DNA of 64,000 nt from Flavobacterium cutihirudinis (GTDB lineage Bacteria > Bacteroidota > Bacteroidia > Flavobacteriales > Flavobacteriaceae). The notes beneath the pieces were generated by a model. The model ran no database searches and was not told the origin of the DNA. It saw nothing but the letters and a program-made list of their open reading frames with translations. Positions 62,942-64,000 of the stretch are shown piece after piece. Both the position numbers and the translations under genes were made by a program. Numbering within the stretch: position 1 is the stretch's first letter; each line of letters opens with the position of its first letter. The stretch spans positions 248,001 through 312,000 of the forward strand of contig NZ_QRDQ01000009.1 of assembly GCF_003385895.1 (NCBI RefSeq), in the 5' to 3' direction.

Positions 62942-64000
62942 TTAGTCTTTACTGAAAGCTTGCATTACTGATAAAGCATTGTTATCAAAACTATACAAAG
63001 CCTGATTTTCGAATGTAGAACCGGTTGTCGATTGTGTTCCTTTGAAAGCAACCCATTCACCACCCCAATACGCAAATCCTTGCCCAAATTCTGAGGTTTT
63101 TACTATGTTTTTAATATCTGTTACAAAAGTTCTTTGTCCTGTTGGAGTTGCAGGATAACCCGGAACCAACTGATCACTTGTTCCTACGATATTATTTGTT
63201 TGATCGTTATGTAATAAAGTAAAAGGATAAGCTGTTTCTGCAATCAAAACTTTTTTACTGAATTTCTTTCCTAAAGCGTCAATAGTATTTTTTACTTCCG
63301 TTAAATCTTTTCCATGCCAAACAGGATAATAAGACAATCCGATATAATCGTAATCAATACTTTTCATTTTATTGAAAAACCAATCTGTGCCGCCGCCATT
63401 AACACCTGCATAATGAATCATTATTTTTGTGTTTGGCGCTTTACTACGAATCGCAGTACTTGCAGCAGATAGCAAAGCGATACATTGTTGTTCGTTGCTA
63501 ATTAGATTTCCTTGTGGCCATAATAAACCGCTATTGATTTCATTTCCAATTTGAATAATATCCGGATTAATTTCTGTAATTATCGAAGTGGTATAATTAG
63601 TAACTTCCGTTTTTAAATCGGCAAAAGACAATTTTTCCCATTCTTTAGGAGTTGTTTGCATTCCCGGATCGGCCCAATCATCAGAATAATGAACAGTAAG
63701 CCAAACTCTTAAACCTGCTTGTCTAGCTTTTTGCGCTAATTGTTTTACTTCACTAAAACCGGAACGACCGTTTACAGGATCTTTCCATAAACGAATTCGG
63801 ACTGTATTAACACCCGCATTTCTTAAGGTTGTAAGCATTCCTTCGGCTTTGCCATTGCTATAAAATTTAGTTCCCAAAGCTTCCATTTGAGGAAGAAAAG
63901 AAACATCTGATGCTCTGATAAAAGTATCGCTTGCATCTGGCGGATTAACAACTTCTGTGTCTGCATTATCATTACTTGAGCACGAAAACTGAATTGCCGT
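62942..64000 (-). CDS. GH53 endo-beta-1,4-galactanase, lipoprotein, 5' end beyond window
   Basis: The frame stays open to the window edge. Upstream of the internal Met at 63886 it reads a lipobox (IQFSC) followed by SSNDNADTEVV and then IRASDVSFLPQMEALG, so the true start is a few codons outside and the internal Met is not the start. Visible GH53 motifs: VNTVRIRLWKDP, TVHYSDDWADPGMQ, acid/base in IIQIGNEINSGLLWPQG and nucleophile in VLIAETAYP. A serine/asparagine-rich linker follows the lipid Cys. It has an extra GTSDQLVPGYPATPTGQR loop absent from its neighbour. The two adjacent GH53 genes are diverged paralogues, perhaps differing in chain-length preference or location. Confidence 0.9.
   Translation of the reverse strand, partial: TAIQFSCSSNDNADTEVVNPPDASDTFIRASDVSFLPQMEALGTKFYSNGKAEGMLTTLRNAGVNTVRIRLWKDPVNGRSGFSEVKQLAQKARQAGLRVWLTVHYSDDWADPGMQTTPKEWEKLSFADLKTEVTNYTTSIITEINPDIIQIGNEINSGLLWPQGNLISNEQQCIALLSAASTAIRSKAPNTKIMIHYAGVNGGGTDWFFNKMKSIDYDYIGLSYYPVWHGKDLTEVKNTIDALGKKFSKKVLIAETAYPFTLLHNDQTNNIVGTSDQLVPGYPATPTGQRTFVTDIKNIVKTSEFGQGFAYWGGEWVAFKGTQSTTGSTFENQALYSFDNNALSVMQAFSKD

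Overview
The window is AT-rich DNA from a member of the Bacteroidetes, most probably a Flavobacterium. The evidence is three SusC/SusD pairs, short Sec leaders ending in Q, Bacteroidetes lipoprotein signals, an ECF sigma/FecR pair next to an STN-bearing SusC, and TAnnTTTG-like promoter elements. It is almost wholly accessory carbohydrate and amino-acid catabolism. I see no rRNA, tRNA, CRISPR array, transposase or phage gene.

Layout. (1) 1-1163: end of a GNAT acetyltransferase gene and an EamA permease gene. (2) 1227-13130: a GH36 alpha-galactosidase on the minus strand, then a plus-strand locus of SusC, SusD and two six-hairpin glycosidase-like proteins I cannot assign to a family. (3) 13586-30893: eight consecutive minus-strand genes. 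In transcription order they are an HglS-type DUF1338 enzyme, an ALDH7-type aldehyde dehydrogenase, SusC, SusD, a GH63 alpha-glucosidase-like enzyme, a GH42 beta-galactosidase, an APH-kinase/class-III aminotransferase fusion and a YdiJ-type D-2-hydroxyglutarate dehydrogenase. A divergent Lrp/AsnC regulator follows (31076). (4) 31903-34287: a type I sulfatase. (5) 34430-53048: a PUL with ECF sigma, FecR, STN-SusC, SusD, a GH43-GH35 fusion, GH35, GH2 with a discoidin domain, and another GH35. (6) 53854-56847: a GH101-like gene behind two copies of a palindromic operator. (7) 56941-59208: three small envelope-protein genes. (8) 59341-64000: GH2 beta-galactosidase and two GH53 endo-galactanase lipoproteins, a beta-1,4-galactan locus running off the window end.

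The most interesting region is (3). Read as one pathway, it fits import and complete breakdown of the collagen glycan unit Glc-alpha-1,2-Gal-beta-O-hydroxylysine. GH63 would remove glucose and GH42 galactose. The fused kinase/phospho-lyase would turn hydroxylysine into 2-aminoadipate semialdehyde, ALDH7 would oxidise this to 2-aminoadipate, an aminotransferase not seen here would give 2-oxoadipate, HglS would give D-2-hydroxyglutarate and YdiJ would give 2-oxoglutarate. The families are well supported by motifs. Their union into one pathway is my inference.

Intergenic DNA carries several repeat families: a pair of ~127-bp inverted-repeat units, two related 149-bp elements with inverted ends, an inverted pair of CCTGCAAGG hairpins and a 106-bp element with 30-bp inverted ends. 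They occupy every gene junction between 13131 and 21558, and one further copy lies at 61.8 kb.
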